Assembly: GCA_963790545.1 (NCBI GenBank)
Contig: CAWBPA010000021.1
Location: 432,001 to 496,000, forward strand
Origin: DATBJG01 sp963790545
GTDB taxonomy: Bacteria > Acidobacteriota > Vicinamibacteria > Vicinamibacterales > JAMQPK01
Length of the DNA: 64,000 nt
Direction: 5' to 3'
In this document: positions 52,501-61,331 of the stretch, in pieces
Position numbering within the stretch: position 1 is the first letter of the stretch
How the letters are laid out: each line of letters opens with the position of its first letter
Notes under the pieces: generated by a model
What the model was told of the DNA's origin: nothing
Databases searched by the model: none
Seen by the model: the letters and a program-made list of their open reading frames with translations, nothing else
Translations under genes and position numbers: made by a program

Positions 52501-53727
52501 TTACCGACTCGCGTGCAATGAGCGCAAGTCAACGCCTTCGTCCTCAAGCTGTTCGAGATCCACCGCGCGCCGAGACTTGATGAACGGCATCACACGGCGC
52601 ACGTCCTTCGCGCGGTTCAGACCGACCGCAGCATCGATTCGGCCCTCGTTGACGTAGCATGCCAGAAAGCTGCCCGAGTCCAGGCGGCCCCGCACGACGA
52701 GCTGCTCCCACTTCGTGTGGAATCCAGCGTACTGCAGGTTCGCATCGTACTGGTCGGACCAGAACCAGTGGATCTCGTCGTACGCGATGCGCTTGCCCAA
52801 CATGTTGCGCGCGGCAGCAACGCCTTGCTTGATGGCGTTCTGCCAATGTTCCACCCGGATTCTCCGATCGAAGACGGGGTGATAGTGATTCGCGACGTCA
52901 CCCGCGGCGTAAATGCCGCTGACGTTGGTCTGGCAAAACTCGTCCACGACCACGCCGTTGTCGACCTGAATGCCGCTTTCTCCGAGCATCTCGACCGCCG
53001 GCTCGATACCAATGCCGACGACGGCGAAGTCGCACTCGAGCCGCAGGCCTCTCTTGGTGACGACGCAGCCCACGCGTCTGGTTCCCTCGAAAGCGGCAAC
53101 GGTGTCCTCGAAGATTGTGCGAACACCGTGAGCGCGATGAAGCTCGGCGAGGGTCTGGCCGACCGCCTCGCCCAGGACTCGGAAGAGGGGCGTCTTCGAT
53201 GGGTCGATGGCGATCACGTCCAGACCCTTCTGCCGAAGCGACGCCGCGACTTCCGAGCCGATGAATCCCATGCCCACGACGACGGCTCGGCGACCAGCCA
53301 CGATCTCCGCTCGAATGCGATCGGCGTCCCGGACCGTGCGAAGACCGTAGATGCCTTCAAGATCGCCACCGGGAATCGAAACGCGTCGGTTGCGCCCGCC
53401 AGTGGCGATAAGCAGCGCGTCGAACGGCACGCGACGATGATCTTCTAACTCCACGACGCGCGCTGACGGATCGATTCGCGTCGCACGTGTCCCGAACATG
53501 GCCTGGATGCCGTGTTCCCCGTAGAACGTCGGGGGCCGCACTAGCGCTTTGTCGAACGGCACATCGCCGCGCAGGTACGCTTTGGAAAGCGGTGGTCGCT
53601 CGTACGGCGGCTCATGCTCGGCGCCGATCAGGATCACGTCGCCGTCGGCACCCTCTTCGCGCAGCGTGATGGCGGCCGTGGCGCCAGCCAGGCTCGCGCC
53701 GACGATCACGTACCTCTGGGCCATCAC
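52501..53727 (-). CDS. FAD-dependent ferredoxin reductase (BphA4/ThcD type)
   Basis: A 408-residue flavoprotein: N-terminal FAD fold 'YVIVGASLAGATAAITLREE', NAD fold 'AVVVGMGFIGSEVAASLRQKG', the FAD-contacting 'ATGGRNRR' and 'GIYAAGDVANH', and the C-terminal domain with 'EHWQNAIKQG'. This is the oxygenase-coupled NAD(P)H:ferredoxin reductase type. It overlaps the Rieske gene's stop by four bases (ATGA), so the two are an electron-transfer pair, normally feeding a Rieske oxygenase or P450 that is not in this window. Confidence 0.9.
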   Translation of the reverse strand: MMAQRYVIVGASLAGATAAITLREEGADGDVILIGAEHEPPYERPPLSKAYLRGDVPFDKALVRPPTFYGEHGIQAMFGTRATRIDPSARVVELEDHRRVPFDALLIATGGRNRRVSIPGGDLEGIYGLRTVRDADRIRAEIVAGRRAVVVGMGFIGSEVAASLRQKGLDVIAIDPSKTPLFRVLGEAVGQTLAELHRAHGVRTIFEDTVAAFEGTRRVGCVVTKRGLRLECDFAVVGIGIEPAVEMLGESGIQVDNGVVVDEFCQTNVSGIYAAGDVANHYHPVFDRRIRVEHWQNAIKQGVAAARNMLGKRIAYDEIHWFWSDQYDANLQYAGFHTKWEQLVVRGRLDSGSFLACYVNEGRIDAAVGLNRAKDVRRVMPFIKSRRAVDLEQLEDEGVDLRSLHASR

Positions 53728-54038
53728 ACCTCGATTTGCAGGGCGTCCCCCTCAACTCGGGTGCGGTACGCCTTGACTGGCAGGGTCGCTGGAGGCGCGA
53801 GCACGTTGCCCGTCCGCACGTCGAACTCGGAACCGTGACACGTGCACGTGAGGGTCGTGCCAGCTAATTCCCCTTCTTCAGCAAGCGAGCACTGTTCGTG
53901 TGTGCAGGCGTCGTCAAATGCGTAGTAGGTACCGCCGACATTGGCCACGGCGATCCGCGCGCCGCGCACCTCGATTGCCGTGACACCACCCGCGGGGATC
54001 TCGTTCGTCTTGATTGTCGTCACAAATTCTGCTGCCAT
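53724..54038 (-). CDS. Rieske 2Fe-2S ferredoxin
   Basis: A 104-residue protein with the cluster ligands 'CTHEQCSL' (CxH) and 'TCTCHGSEFDV' (CxxH), the size of BphA3-type ferredoxins. ATG 54038 with a GAGGGG-like box is the start; an upstream in-frame codon would add 75 residues without features. It is first of a reductase operon whose sigma-54 promoter lies at 54071-54086. It passes electrons from the downstream reductase to a terminal oxygenase not identified here. Confidence 0.9.
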   Translation of the reverse strand: MAAEFVTTIKTNEIPAGGVTAIEVRGARIAVANVGGTYYAFDDACTHEQCSLAEEGELAGTTLTCTCHGSEFDVRTGNVLAPPATLPVKAYRTRVEGDALQIEV

Positions 54039-54070
54039 CCTGCGGCCCCCCCTCGAATGCCAAAGTGCAA

Positions 54071-54086
54071 GGCAAGCAACGCGCCA
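54071..54086 (-). promoter_or_regulatory. Sigma-54 promoter (Rieske/reductase operon)
   Basis: TGGCGCGTTGCTTGCC on the minus strand: TGG at -24 and TTGC at -12 with GG-N10-GC spacing, eleven of twelve consensus positions. Predicted start near 54060 gives a 22-base leader containing the Shine-Dalgarno before ATG 54038. Confidence 0.65.
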
Positions 54087-54125
54087 GGCGGTGGGCTTTC
54101 CTATCCACAGCTGTGAGATCAGGCT

Positions 54126-54161
54126 CCTTTCATTATGAAAGGTTGCGATTTCATTCTGAAT
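54126..54161. promoter_or_regulatory. Paired palindromes, candidate upstream activating sites
   Basis: CCTTTCATTATGAAAGG (54126-54142) is a perfect 17-bp palindrome; TTTCATTCTGAAT (54149-54161) is a weaker copy. Centres are 21 bp apart, two helical turns. They lie 74-95 bp before the Rieske start and 95-116 bp before the transaldolase candidate. Confidence 0.6.
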
Positions 54162-54223
54162 CTCGGGATGGGATGGTCGAGGCGGCGCAACTCGCGTGGG
54201 CGCCCGCTCTACGCACGGGTCTC

Positions 54224-54239
54224 TGGCGCGCGTCGTGCA
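54224..54239 (+). promoter_or_regulatory. Sigma-54 promoter candidate (transaldolase)
   Basis: TGGCGCGCGTCGTGCA, GG-N10-GC, ten of twelve positions, sharing GGCGCGCGTC with the cytochrome promoter. Its -12 box abuts the AAGGAG ribosome-binding site, so the predicted start (about 54250) would leave only a four-base leader. A weaker match, TGGTCGAGGCGGCGCA (54174-54189), would avoid this. Confidence 0.4.
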
Positions 54240-54253
54240 AGGAGTGATCCCTG

Positions 54254-55351
54254 ATGAACCCACTCAAGGCATTGAGTCAACGCGGCCAATTCGTGTGGTT
54301 GGACTATATCAGCCGGAGCCTGATCACGGGCGGCGGATTGCAGCGATTGATCGACGAGGACGGCCTGGGCGGGGTTACGAGCAACCCGACCATTTTTCAC
54401 AAAGCCATCACCGAAAGCGCCGACTACGATGCGGGGATGCAACGGGTGCTGGATGCCGGCCCTCATGTCAGCAACCGAGCCGCGGCCGAACGCTTAATCG
54501 TCGAGGACATCCAACTGGCTGCTGAAGTTCTCCGACCCGTGTACGACGGCAGTGACGGGGCAAACGGCTTCGTGAGCCTCGAAGTCTCGCCAGGCTCAGC
54601 ACAGGACACCGGAGCAACTGTCGCGGAAGCTCGGCATTTGTGGAAGACCGTGGCGCGACCTAACGTGATGATCAAGGTGCCGGCCACGCAAGAGGGTGTT
54701 CCAGCCGTTGAAGTGCTGACCGCTGAGGGCATCAACGTCAACATCACGCTGATGTTCTCCCCTGAACACTACGAGGCGGTGGTGCAGGCCTACCTTCGAG
54801 GCATCGACCGGCATCCACGCCCCCATCGAGTCGCATCGGTCGCCTCGATATTCGTGAGTCGTCTCGACGTCGTCACGGATCGTCTGCTCGAGGCCATCGG
54901 TTCGCGGGACGCGCTATCTCTGCGGGGAAGAGTTGCCATCGCGAATGCCAAACGCATCTACCGCCGCTTCCGTGAGATTTTTGACGGCGAACCGTTCGCG
55001 GCCCTCATGCGACGCGGCGCACGCGTTCAGCGGCCGTTATGGGCCAGCACCGGTACCAAGAATGCCTCCTATTCCGATGTTCTGTACCTCGAATCGCTGA
55101 TCGGTCCGGATACGATCACGACGGTTCCACTCGCGACGATGGATGCCTTTCGCGATCACGGACGCGTTCGCGTCACGCTTGGAACAGAGGAGAAGGAAGC
55201 GGAGACCGTATTGGAGAAAGCGGCGGCCCTTGGCCTTGACGTCCACGCGATCGCGGAACAGTTACAAGCGGACGGCATCAGCGCGTTCGCCACCTCGTTC
55301 GATCAGTTGCTCGCCACTTTAGCCGATAAGCGACGCCATATCCTTACGTAA
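54254..55351 (+). CDS. tal: Transaldolase
   Basis: A 365-residue class I aldolase: 'QFVWLDYISRSLITGG', 'GVTSNPTIFHKAI', and the Schiff-base Lys141 in 'NVMIKVPAT', 'NVNITLMFSPEHYE' and 'PLWASTGTKNASYSDVLY'. It transfers dihydroxyacetone units in the non-oxidative pentose phosphate pathway. The subgroup is the long transaldolase common in Actinobacteria and Acidobacteriota. AAGGAG lies eight bases before the ATG. Divergent from the Rieske operon, with shared palindromes in between. Confidence 0.95.
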   Translation: MNPLKALSQRGQFVWLDYISRSLITGGGLQRLIDEDGLGGVTSNPTIFHKAITESADYDAGMQRVLDAGPHVSNRAAAERLIVEDIQLAAEVLRPVYDGSDGANGFVSLEVSPGSAQDTGATVAEARHLWKTVARPNVMIKVPATQEGVPAVEVLTAEGINVNITLMFSPEHYEAVVQAYLRGIDRHPRPHRVASVASIFVSRLDVVTDRLLEAIGSRDALSLRGRVAIANAKRIYRRFREIFDGEPFAALMRRGARVQRPLWASTGTKNASYSDVLYLESLIGPDTITTVPLATMDAFRDHGRVRVTLGTEEKEAETVLEKAAALGLDVHAIAEQLQADGISAFATSFDQLLATLADKRRHILT

Positions 55352-55398
55352 CGCTTTCAAGGGCCGGGGGGTCCTGAGCCAAGTCCAGGGGTTGCGAG

Positions 55399-55596
55399 AT
55401 GGCGGATCAATCATTCAGGCTGCGCCCGATCATGCGTCAGGGAACCGCGTCCAGCATCCCCGAGACTTGGATTCGTTACGGATCGATTGAAAGTGCACGC
55501 GTGGGCGCCAAGCAGATGTATCACAACGATCGGGTATTACGCGTGATGTTGGTCGTCGATGGTCCTGGATCGTTCGTGGAATGGATCGAACGCTAA
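55399..55596 (+). CDS. Conserved small protein
   Basis: A 65-residue protein ('RLRPIMRQGTASSIPETW', 'VLRVMLVVDGPGSFVEWIER') with alternating strand and helix character and no Cys, signal or membrane segment. I recognise it only as an uncharacterised short family. It ends 11 bases before the sigma-54 regulator and shares its strand, so it is probably co-transcribed with it. Role unknown. Confidence 0.65.
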   Translation: MADQSFRLRPIMRQGTASSIPETWIRYGSIESARVGAKQMYHNDRVLRVMLVVDGPGSFVEWIER

Positions 55597-55606
55597 GGAG
55601 GAAGCC

Positions 55607-57511
55607 GTGGTGGACACCGAACTCGCCGTGGATGAGGTACTCGCGGACTCCTTTCCAGCGAGCGATCCCCCGCCTTGGACACTCGGCCTGGAACCTCCGC
55701 ATCGGGCGCCCCATGCGGTCGCCGCCACATCGTCACTAAGCGCAGACCTGGCGGCGGCGTACTGGATCGACACAACTCATGTCACTAGAATGGGCCCACA
55801 GGTTGATGTGAAAAGACTGCCGCATGCCGAGCCCATGGATCTGCAGCACCTCGACCTCGCCGAAGTGCTCGATTTCCGGCCTGATCAAGGCATCATCCGG
55901 CTACACGAGCAGCGCGTCGTCATCCTGAGCGCGGCCGCCATGGGCCTGCTGCGCAAGGAGCTCATCGACACCCTGGGGCTTGAAACGGCAAGGCGGCTCA
56001 TGCTGCGGTTTGGTTATGCAGACGGGTATCACGATGCCGTCAGTCTGCGCGACCGATCGCAATGGGCGAGCCCTCTCGACGGGCTTAAGGTCGGCGCGAT
56101 CCTTCACACGCTCGAGGGCATCGTCCGGGCGGAGATCACAGAGGTCGATCACGACGCCACGACGGGTCGATTCGAGGAGAAGGTCGTCTGGCACGACTCC
56201 TACGTGGCCGAGCAACACGTCCACCACTACGGCAGGACCACCTCACCGGTCTGCTGGTCTCTGGTGGGTTATGCGAGCGGGTACGTGAGCGCCTGTCTCG
56301 GACAGGAAATCTACTTCCGCGAAACCGAGTGCCTGGCGCAGGGCGCGAAACAATGCTCGGTCGTTGGGAAGGATGCAGCAAGCTGGGGTGACGCGCTGGA
56401 GACGCTTCGGTCCGACTTTCAGGGTGCGGATCTGGGTCAGGAGGTCGAAAAACTCCGTGACGTGATGCACCAGCGGCGTCAGGAACTCGACCGTCGCGAG
56501 CGACTCCTCGAAAAACGGGAGCGCGAGCTGAACCTGCTGCGCGATCGGGTCGCCCGCCATGCGGCCGCGAAGCACTTCATCGCGGGCAGCGCCGCCATGG
56601 AAGAGGTGCTCGAGCTCGCGGCACGGGTGGCACCGCTCGACATGACGGTCCTGGTTTCTGGCGAGAGTGGAACCGGGAAAGAGTTCATCGTGCGGCTCAT
56701 TCACGACCAAAGCCCGCGCGCGAGCAGCCCGTTCGTGGGCGTCAATTGCGCGGCCCTAACCGAAACCCTGCTCGAATCCGAGCTGTTTGGGCATGTGCGC
56801 GGTGCATTCACTGGGGCCGTGCGGGACAAGCCGGGCTTGTTCGAAGTCGCCGGGAACGGCACGTTGTTCCTGGATGAAATCGGGGAGGTGTCGGGAACGG
56901 TGCAGGCCAAACTCCTGCGAGCCCTGCAGGAACGCGAGATCCGGCGCGTCGGAGGGGAGCGCGACATCAAAGTGAACGCGAGGGTCGTTGCCGCGACCAA
57001 TCGCGACTTGAAAGCCGCCGTTGCGGCAGGAACCTTCCGCGAGGACCTGTATTTTCGTCTCGGCGCGTTCGTGATCACAGTGCCCCCTCTGCGCGAACGC
57101 CGTGAGGACATTCCACCGCTCGTCCACGATTTCGTCCGCCGCGCTGCGACGCGCATGAAGAAGGATGTGAAAACGGCCTCCGCAGACGCCATGACCGCAT
57201 TGATGAACTACCACTGGCCGGGCAATGTTCGCGAGCTCGAACACGCCATCGAACGCGCGGTCATTCTAGCCCACGGGCCCAGTATCCGAGTCCGCGAATT
57301 ACCACCGGAGATCTCGCAGAAGACCCGCCAACGCGCCGGTGACAATAGCCTCGACCTTCAAGAGCAGGAGCGAGCAATGATCGAGCGTGCGCTCGAACGT
57401 TTCAGTGGCAATCGGCGCCAAGCCGCTGAGGCCCTGAAGATCAGCACCGTCACCCTCTGGCGAAAGATGAAGCAATACGGCTTCGGCGCCTGGCGAGTTG
57501 ACGGCTCATAG
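55607..57511 (+). CDS. Sigma-54 enhancer-binding protein, XylR_N-V4R-AAA-Fis (DmpR/MopR class)
   Basis: A 634-residue activator starting at GTG 55607, AAGGAGG six bases upstream. Residues 10-27 carry 'ADSFPASDPPPW', a motif normally seen in small proteins. Domains: XylR_N 85-185, V4R 190-255, coiled linker 275-318, AAA+ 322-560 (Walker A GESGTGKE 352-359, GAFTGA 399-404, Walker B FLDEIGE, 'WPGNVREL'), Fis-type HTH 590-625. H167, W195, C216, E239, C242 and C250 have exactly the spacing of the phenol contacts and zinc ligands of MopR as I recall them. It should activate sigma-54 promoters at 50756, 54071 and perhaps 54224 through the paired palindromes. Confidence 0.92.
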   Translation: MVDTELAVDEVLADSFPASDPPPWTLGLEPPHRAPHAVAATSSLSADLAAAYWIDTTHVTRMGPQVDVKRLPHAEPMDLQHLDLAEVLDFRPDQGIIRLHEQRVVILSAAAMGLLRKELIDTLGLETARRLMLRFGYADGYHDAVSLRDRSQWASPLDGLKVGAILHTLEGIVRAEITEVDHDATTGRFEEKVVWHDSYVAEQHVHHYGRTTSPVCWSLVGYASGYVSACLGQEIYFRETECLAQGAKQCSVVGKDAASWGDALETLRSDFQGADLGQEVEKLRDVMHQRRQELDRRERLLEKRERELNLLRDRVARHAAAKHFIAGSAAMEEVLELAARVAPLDMTVLVSGESGTGKEFIVRLIHDQSPRASSPFVGVNCAALTETLLESELFGHVRGAFTGAVRDKPGLFEVAGNGTLFLDEIGEVSGTVQAKLLRALQEREIRRVGGERDIKVNARVVAATNRDLKAAVAAGTFREDLYFRLGAFVITVPPLRERREDIPPLVHDFVRRAATRMKKDVKTASADAMTALMNYHWPGNVRELEHAIERAVILAHGPSIRVRELPPEISQKTRQRAGDNSLDLQEQERAMIERALERFSGNRRQAAEALKISTVTLWRKMKQYGFGAWRVDGS

Positions 57512-57512
57512 A

Positions 57513-57546
57513 GTCGAGGATGACTTGATAGTCATCGGCACTCGAC
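57513..57546. terminator. Bidirectional stem-loop
   Basis: Outer GTCGAG/CTCGAC and inner GATGACT/AGTCATC arms (13 bp with a 4-nt bulge) around TGAT, between convergent genes ending at 57511 and 57578. Confidence 0.6.
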
Positions 57547-57577
57547 ACTTTGACAGGTGGAGACCTGTATAGACGCC

Positions 57578-58606
57578 TCACGCGGATGGGCAGGCGCGCG
57601 CAATGATGAAGTGTTCGATGATGTCGTCAACCGTACGGCGGTGAGTGCGCCGGTCGTCACTCACCGTGGCCGCCGAGGTAGAGACGACCACCAGGTCCAG
57701 ATCGGGTGCAAGGACGATCAGCTGGCCGCCAAAACCCCAGGCATAGTAGACGCGGCACCCGGCGATTTCGCGCATCCACCAGCCATACCCGTAGAGCCGC
57801 TCGCTGAAACGCGACCGGCCGCGCGGCACGAACGAATCGTCGATCCATCTCGCCGAGAGAATCCGTTGGCCATTCGCACGTCCTTCGTTCAGATAGAGCT
57901 CACCGAACATCAACATCTGTCGCGGCGTCATCAGCATGTCGTTTCCGCCGAAATAGATACCTTGCGGGTCGCGCGGCCACTGCGGCAGCGTGAACCCCAG
58001 CGGTCTGGCGAGCGTCTCCTGGGCAAACTGCCAGGTACTCTTGCCGGTCGCCTTGGTCAGGATTGCCGACAGCAAATGCGTATTGCCGGTGCTGTACACC
58101 ATGAGCGTGCCCGGCGGGGCGAACAACGGCCGACTGAGCACGTGCCTGACCCAGTTGCGGCTTTGCACCCATGCGCCGTAGTTGCGATTGCTCGTCGATT
58201 CGAGGCCCGAACGCATTGTCAGCAGGTCTTCAATTGTGATGGCGCGCTTTGCCGCGTCGCTGCTTGTCGCCAGGAGATCGGGGAAAAACGTCGAGATAGG
58301 CTGCTTGACGCTCGTCACGAGACCGCGGTCCACCGCGATTCCAACGAGGGCGGAAATGATGCTCTTCGAGGCGGATTTGACGTTGGCGAGGCTCCCAGCG
58401 CGCTTGCCGTTGAAGTACCGCTCCAGGATGAGCTCACCGCGCCTGCTGACCAGGAGGCTGTGGAGTCGGGGCAGCTCAGAGGCGGCTTTGACAGCTTCCT
58501 CGAGCGCCGGGTAGACCTGCCGCTCCGTCGGGTGTGTTTGAGCGGTGATGCTTGAAGCGACCGCGACTGCCAGAACAACGGTCAGGATGACGCGCGTGCT
58601 AAGCAT
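57578..58606 (-). CDS. Serine hydrolase, class C beta-lactamase family
   Basis: A 342-residue exported protein (signal cleaved near 'ITAQ', residue 22). The SxxK motif is S78-A-S-K81, the second motif is 'VYSTGN' (about residue 170), and 'FGGQLIVLAPDLDLVVV' near the end takes the KTG place. Such enzymes are esterases, D-amino-acid peptidases or true beta-lactamases, and the class cannot be decided here. It is a single gene, convergent with the sigma-54 regulator. Confidence 0.87.
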   Translation of the reverse strand: MLSTRVILTVVLAVAVASSITAQTHPTERQVYPALEEAVKAASELPRLHSLLVSRRGELILERYFNGKRAGSLANVKSASKSIISALVGIAVDRGLVTSVKQPISTFFPDLLATSSDAAKRAITIEDLLTMRSGLESTSNRNYGAWVQSRNWVRHVLSRPLFAPPGTLMVYSTGNTHLLSAILTKATGKSTWQFAQETLARPLGFTLPQWPRDPQGIYFGGNDMLMTPRQMLMFGELYLNEGRANGQRILSARWIDDSFVPRGRSRFSERLYGYGWWMREIAGCRVYYAWGFGGQLIVLAPDLDLVVVSTSAATVSDDRRTHRRTVDDIIEHFIIARACPSA

Positions 58607-58741
58607 CGCCGCTCCATTTTATGTCGAGATCGATTCTGATCAGTCCTGTGGAAGAGAGACCGCATCAGCGAAGTCAACCTGAAAGCGCACCCTGGTTCAC
58701 AAGCCGGCAGATGGCATCAGGTGTTCATCACTGGTGGGCGC

Positions 58742-58747
58742 TATACT
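58742..58747 (+). promoter_or_regulatory. -10 box TATACT for the second kinase gene
   Basis: TATACT 18 bases before ATG 58766; AGGAAG sits between. Matches the short-leader pattern of other promoters in the window. Confidence 0.45.
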
Positions 58748-58765
58748 TCGAGGAAGATAGGAACC

Positions 58766-61327
58766 ATGCCAGGCCGAAGGCTCGGGCCGTACGTGCTGGG
58801 CGATCTCATCGGGTCAGGAGGGATGGGCGAAGTCTATCGCGCCCATGACGAGCGTCTCCAGCGTGATGTCGCAATCAAGCTGCTGCCGGTGGCGTTTTTG
58901 CAAGAGCCGGAGCGCCTGCAACGGTTCGAACAGGAGGCTCGCGCGGCTGCTGCGCTCAATCATCCGAACATTCTGTCCGTGTACGACCTTGGCGCTCACG
59001 CCGGAACGCCGTATATCGTGTCGGAGCTCCTCGACGGCGAATCCCTGCGCGATCGCCTCAGGAGAGGACCACTACCGCAACGCACTGCGATCGACTGCGC
59101 AATTCAGCTCGCGCGTGGCCTTGCGGCCGCCCACGAAAAAGGAATCATCCATCGCGATATAAAACCTGACAACGTCTTTCTCACTGCCGATGGCCGCGTG
59201 AAAATCCTGGATTTCGGCCTCGCGAAGCTCACCGAGCCGGTCGGCGGACTGAGTGCGGCACCGACCCGCGAAGCCGGAACGGCGGCAGGGGTCGTGCTGG
59301 GTACGATCGGATACATGGCGCCTGAGCAGGCGCGGGGGCGCCCCGCAGATCATCGATCCGATATTTTCAGTCTCGGCGCCGTCCTATACGAGATGCTGTC
59401 CGGCCGACGTGCGTTTCACCGCGACACGCCAGCCGATACCCTGAGCGCCATCCTCAATGAGGACCCACCAGCGCTGACGACCACCGACCGTGCGATTCCT
59501 CCTTCACTGGATCGTATCGTCCGGCATTGCCTCGAGAAGGAACCGCAGCAGCGATTTCAATCGGCCAGCGATATCGCGTTTTATCTCGGAGATGTCAACG
59601 AAATCCAAAGTGGCAGCCGAGCGGCGCTCGCGGAGGGCCCGCCGCGACACCGAAGGCTGTTACCCGCGGTGCTCGCCGCCACGGCCCTTGCGTTTCTCAT
59701 TGCCGTAACCGGGTTCGTCCTCGGGGGCTCAGGCGCAGATGGGCAGCCGCCGCGAATCCAGCAAGTGACGTTCCGGCACGGTCTCGTCACCTCGGCGCGC
59801 ATGGCTCCCGACGGGCAGACGATCGTTTATGCCGCTCGCTGGGATCAGGGCGAGTACGAACTCTACTCGGCACGCCTCGACAGCCAGGGACTACGGCCGC
59901 TCGGTGTGAAAGCGGACCGAATCCTGGCGATCTCGAAAACCGGGGAAGTCGCATTGTTGCAGGATTACACGAACGTCACGGGCTTTGCGGGGACAGGGAC
60001 GCTGGCTTTTGTTCCACTGGGCGGCGGAGCGCCGCGTCGTGCCGTCGACGATGTGCAGTATGCCGACTGGTCATCTGATGGCGTTTCACTGGCAATTGTG
60101 CGTCGAGACCGCACTCGAGGCCTGTATAGTCTCGAACATCCCCCTGGCAAACCACTGTACGAAACATCTGGCTGGATCAGCGATGTCCGGTTTTCTCACG
60201 ACGGCAAATTACTGGCGTTCGTTGACCATAACATTTTGGGCGACGATTTTGGTCGGGTCGCCACTATCCCCGCGGCCGGTGGCGACAAGAAGCTCCTCGG
60301 ACCGGCGTGGGGTTCGATTCAAGGGCTCGTTTGGAACGCTTCCGATACCGAGATCTGGTTTTCCGCCAGCACTGAGGGTCTTCGCCGATCACTTCACGCA
60401 GTGTCGCGGTCGGGAATCGTACGTCCTCTGATGTCTGTGCCTGGCGGACTGGTCATGCAGGACATCTCGTCGAGTGGCCGCGTGCTCGTCAGCCACGCGA
60501 TGGAACGTCGGATGCTGATGGTCACCGCACCCGAGAGCAGTGTGCAGCGTGATCTTTCCTGGCTCGATTGGCCGGTGGGCCTTCATTTCTCCAGAGATGG
60601 AACCCAAGTCCTCTTTACCGAGCAGGGCGAGGGCGGGAACTATTCCGTGTACTTGCGCGCGGTGGACGGCTCTCCGGCCGTCCGGCTGGGCGACGGAGAT
60701 GCGGTAGCTCTGTCGCCGGATGACAAGTGGGTAATCTCGCGCCGCAAGACGACACCGTCGCAATTCGTGCTGCTCCCGAGCGGCGCCGGTGAGGCGCGAC
60801 AACTGACCCACAGCACTGTCGAGCACATGGCCGGCGGATGGTTCCCAGACAGCACGCGCATCGTGTTCGTTGGTTCCGAAGGTGCCGGCCACCAGTCAAG
60901 AACCTATCTTCTGGCTCTCGACGGCACTGAGAAACCACTGACGCCGGAAGGGCTTGCGGGGACGCTGGTGACACCCGACGGCCGCTTCGTGCTGGTGCGC
61001 GACGAGACCACAGGCGAATGGCAGCTATTTAGTGTCGACGGGGACACCAACCAGAGGATCACCGGTTTGCAAGCCGACGATGTTCCTCTCCGTTTCACGC
61101 CTGATGGTCGGACAGTTTATGTCGCCAGGGTGGTCGACCTGCGAGTTCAGTTCTACGGCGTCGAGCTGCAGACGAGCAGCCGGAAACTGCTGCGGGATGT
61201 CGGACCTGACGATTTGGTTGGCGTGGCGATGGTCGGCTCGCCGGCCATCAGCCCCGACGGCCGGTCGTTCGGATATCAATTCCGTCGCACTCTTTCCGCG
61301 CTCTACGGAGTTGACGGCCTCAAATAG
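58766..61327 (+). CDS. Ser/Thr protein kinase with TolB-like propeller
   Basis: An 853-residue membrane kinase. Kinase domain residues 5-265 (GSGGMGEVY glycine loop, Lys38, HRD 129-131, DFG 149-151), transmembrane helix at about 295-318, then a propeller with 'LVTSARMAPDGQTIVYAARW', 'WISDVRFSHDGKLLAFVD', 'FTPDGRTVYVARV' and 'AISPDGRSFGYQF' blades. It has the same layout as the kinase at 28258 but only moderate sequence likeness. ATG 58766 starts directly at the kinase fold; an in-frame codon 45 bases up is less likely. Confidence 0.92.
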   Translation: MPGRRLGPYVLGDLIGSGGMGEVYRAHDERLQRDVAIKLLPVAFLQEPERLQRFEQEARAAAALNHPNILSVYDLGAHAGTPYIVSELLDGESLRDRLRRGPLPQRTAIDCAIQLARGLAAAHEKGIIHRDIKPDNVFLTADGRVKILDFGLAKLTEPVGGLSAAPTREAGTAAGVVLGTIGYMAPEQARGRPADHRSDIFSLGAVLYEMLSGRRAFHRDTPADTLSAILNEDPPALTTTDRAIPPSLDRIVRHCLEKEPQQRFQSASDIAFYLGDVNEIQSGSRAALAEGPPRHRRLLPAVLAATALAFLIAVTGFVLGGSGADGQPPRIQQVTFRHGLVTSARMAPDGQTIVYAARWDQGEYELYSARLDSQGLRPLGVKADRILAISKTGEVALLQDYTNVTGFAGTGTLAFVPLGGGAPRRAVDDVQYADWSSDGVSLAIVRRDRTRGLYSLEHPPGKPLYETSGWISDVRFSHDGKLLAFVDHNILGDDFGRVATIPAAGGDKKLLGPAWGSIQGLVWNASDTEIWFSASTEGLRRSLHAVSRSGIVRPLMSVPGGLVMQDISSSGRVLVSHAMERRMLMVTAPESSVQRDLSWLDWPVGLHFSRDGTQVLFTEQGEGGNYSVYLRAVDGSPAVRLGDGDAVALSPDDKWVISRRKTTPSQFVLLPSGAGEARQLTHSTVEHMAGGWFPDSTRIVFVGSEGAGHQSRTYLLALDGTEKPLTPEGLAGTLVTPDGRFVLVRDETTGEWQLFSVDGDTNQRITGLQADDVPLRFTPDGRTVYVARVVDLRVQFYGVELQTSSRKLLRDVGPDDLVGVAMVGSPAISPDGRSFGYQFRRTLSALYGVDGLK

Positions 61328-61331
61328 CGGA

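Noticed and set aside
53724..54263. Longer 179-residue form of the Rieske protein
   Set aside because: The extra 75 residues cross the sigma-54 promoter and palindromes and have no ferredoxin-like features; ATG 54038 fits the family length.
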